From Gemmatimonadota bacterium (GTDB taxonomy: Bacteria; Orphanbacterota; Orphanbacteria; Orphanbacterales; Orphanbacteraceae), in the NCBI GenBank assembly GCA_013002425.1, contig JABDJQ010000049.1:1-6396 (forward strand): a stretch of 6,396 nucleotides of DNA, given 5' to 3'. The notes beneath the pieces are model-generated. The model ran no database searches. It was not told the origin of the DNA and worked only from the letters and a program-made list of their open reading frames with translations. A program made the translations under genes and the position numbers. This document shows positions 5,362 to 6,396 of this stretch, one piece after another. How positions within the stretch are numbered: position 1 is the stretch's first letter; each line of letters opens with the position of its first letter.

Positions 5362-6396
5362 ATGAGACCGGACTTCATCGTGAGACTCTCCGCACTGGCC
5401 CTGGCCGCTGCGACCCTTTGGCCCGCCGTGGCCGATGCGGCGCCTCGCCCCGTGCCGGACATCTATCCGAAGTTTTATACCACGATGATCGGGCGGCTGG
5501 AACCCTCCGACTTCGCGGGAATGCGGAAATACGACGTACTCGAGGTCGGTAACTGGGCGTTCACGACCGGCAACGGGTTTCGAGACTCGATGGAAACGCT
5601 GCGCGCCGAGAATCCGAACCTGATGGTGATGCAGGACTGGAGCGCGGCGATCAGCTGCGACAACTGGTGGAGCGACGAGACGCCGGATCGCGAAGCGTGG
5701 GGCGACACGCTCGAGGCCCACGAGTATGACTGGATTCTGCACGACAAGAACGGCGGCAAATGGTTCATCAACGGCGAAAGCGAAATCTGCAACCAGGGTC
5801 GCATCAACCTGACGAACCTCGACGCGGCCCGCGCCTACGCGAAGTACATCGCGAAAGCAACGGTGCACGAGTATCCCGATCTGATCGAAGGGATCCGGCT
5901 CGATGAAGTCGCCGAAACGATTCACTGGTGGCACAGCGTGCCGCAGCGCTGGGACCCCGGCGTCGACTCGATCGACTCGAACCGCGACGGCATCGGCGAC
6001 AGCAACGAAGATCTGACCCTCTGGTGGTCGGCGGGCGTCGACACGTTTCTCGCGACGCTGCGCGCGGAGTTCGGTCCCGAATACCTCATTATAGTAAACG
6101 GCTACCTCGCGCCGGAGCACTTCCAGTACGTGAACGGGCGCTGGCACGAAGGCCATCCGCACGAGCACAAGAAGGGCTACGAGAGCGGCATGACCGATCC
6201 GGAGCGCGGATATCTGGGCGGCGACACGCTCTACTCCGACACGCCGGCGCACTTCTCGGGACTCTTCTGCCTGAATTTCACGCCGAGTTACAACTACGAC
6301 CCGGACGAACTCTCGACGAAATACGTTCCGTTCCCGCATCCGGGCCTTCACAAGTACGTGAAATGGACGCTCGCGAGCAGCCTCATGAGCGACGGC
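5362..6396 (+). CDS. Secreted glycoside-hydrolase-like TIM-barrel protein (3' end outside window)
   Basis: The frame is open from the ATG at 5362 to the last base, giving 345 residues without a stop. The N-terminus is a signal peptide: R2/R8, hydrophobic core LSALALAAATLW, likely cleavage after ADA at residue 26. The mature part shows spaced beta-strands of a TIM barrel: YDVLEVGNWAF (57-67), NPNLMVMQDWS (87-97), LIEGIRLDEVAE (174-185) and EYLIIVNGY (240-248). The G-I-R-L-D-E strand (D181, E182) sits where hypothetical glycosyl hydrolases of the GHL and GH114 kind carry an acidic active-site residue. Aromatic clusters (W102-W103, W189-W190, W197) could hold sugar. Residues 205-216 form an EF-hand/TSP3-like calcium loop, and 262-269 is His-rich. 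I cannot name the exact family or substrate. AAGGA lies 12 bases before the ATG. The gene diverges from the START-like gene. Confidence 0.7.
   Translation, partial: MRPDFIVRLSALALAAATLWPAVADAAPRPVPDIYPKFYTTMIGRLEPSDFAGMRKYDVLEVGNWAFTTGNGFRDSMETLRAENPNLMVMQDWSAAISCDNWWSDETPDREAWGDTLEAHEYDWILHDKNGGKWFINGESEICNQGRINLTNLDAARAYAKYIAKATVHEYPDLIEGIRLDEVAETIHWWHSVPQRWDPGVDSIDSNRDGIGDSNEDLTLWWSAGVDTFLATLRAEFGPEYLIIVNGYLAPEHFQYVNGRWHEGHPHEHKKGYESGMTDPERGYLGGDTLYSDTPAHFSGLFCLNFTPSYNYDPDELSTKYVPFPHPGLHKYVKWTLASSLMSDG

Noticed and set aside
5326..6351. A 341-codon open frame on the minus strand opposite the hydrolase-like gene
   Set aside because: Its product is a V/R-rich low-information sequence, while the plus frame has a signal peptide, ribosome site and barrel-like motifs. 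It is a shadow frame.

Overview
The window looks like chromosomal DNA from a GC-rich bacterium (about 60% G+C by eye), probably Gram-negative. Two genes start with Sec-type signal peptides. The gene set (MscS, CorA, CPA1 antiporter, TANGO2-like NRDE protein, START/SRPBCC protein, glycoside-hydrolase-like protein) is bacterial but does not point to one phylum. I see no rRNA, tRNA, CRISPR array, insertion sequence or phage gene. Coding density is very high, with several overlapping gene ends.

Layout. (1) Bases 1-1227, plus strand: the end of a gene resembling DUF432 overlaps by 8 bases the start of an MscS-type mechanosensitive channel gene. (2) Bases 1175-3487, minus strand: a CPA1-type Na+(K+)/H+ antiporter gene, a 60-base gap, then a CorA-type divalent cation channel gene. 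The CorA 3' end overlaps the MscS 3' end tail-to-tail by 53 bases. (3) Bases 3528-4250, plus strand: a TANGO2/NRDE-family gene diverging from the antiporter across 40 bases. (4) Bases 4247-5092, minus strand: an exported START/SRPBCC-like protein. Its stop codon and the NRDE stop codon lie in one palindromic CTAG. (5) Bases 5103-5361: the only sizeable intergenic region, with a likely extended -10 promoter and two mutually exclusive stem-loops. (6) Bases 5362-6396, plus strand: the first 345 codons of a secreted, TIM-barrel, glycoside-hydrolase-like protein with an EF-hand/TSP3-like calcium loop, cut by the window end.

The left half reads as an ion and osmotic homeostasis cluster: tension-gated solute release (MscS), Mg2+/divalent uptake (CorA) and cation/proton exchange. 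DUF432-like, NRDE and START-like proteins have unclear roles. I did not find a clearly new defence or mobile system. The points most worth a second look are the DUF432-MscS coupling, the structured leader before the hydrolase-like gene, the calcium loop in that protein, and the extreme compaction of convergent gene ends.
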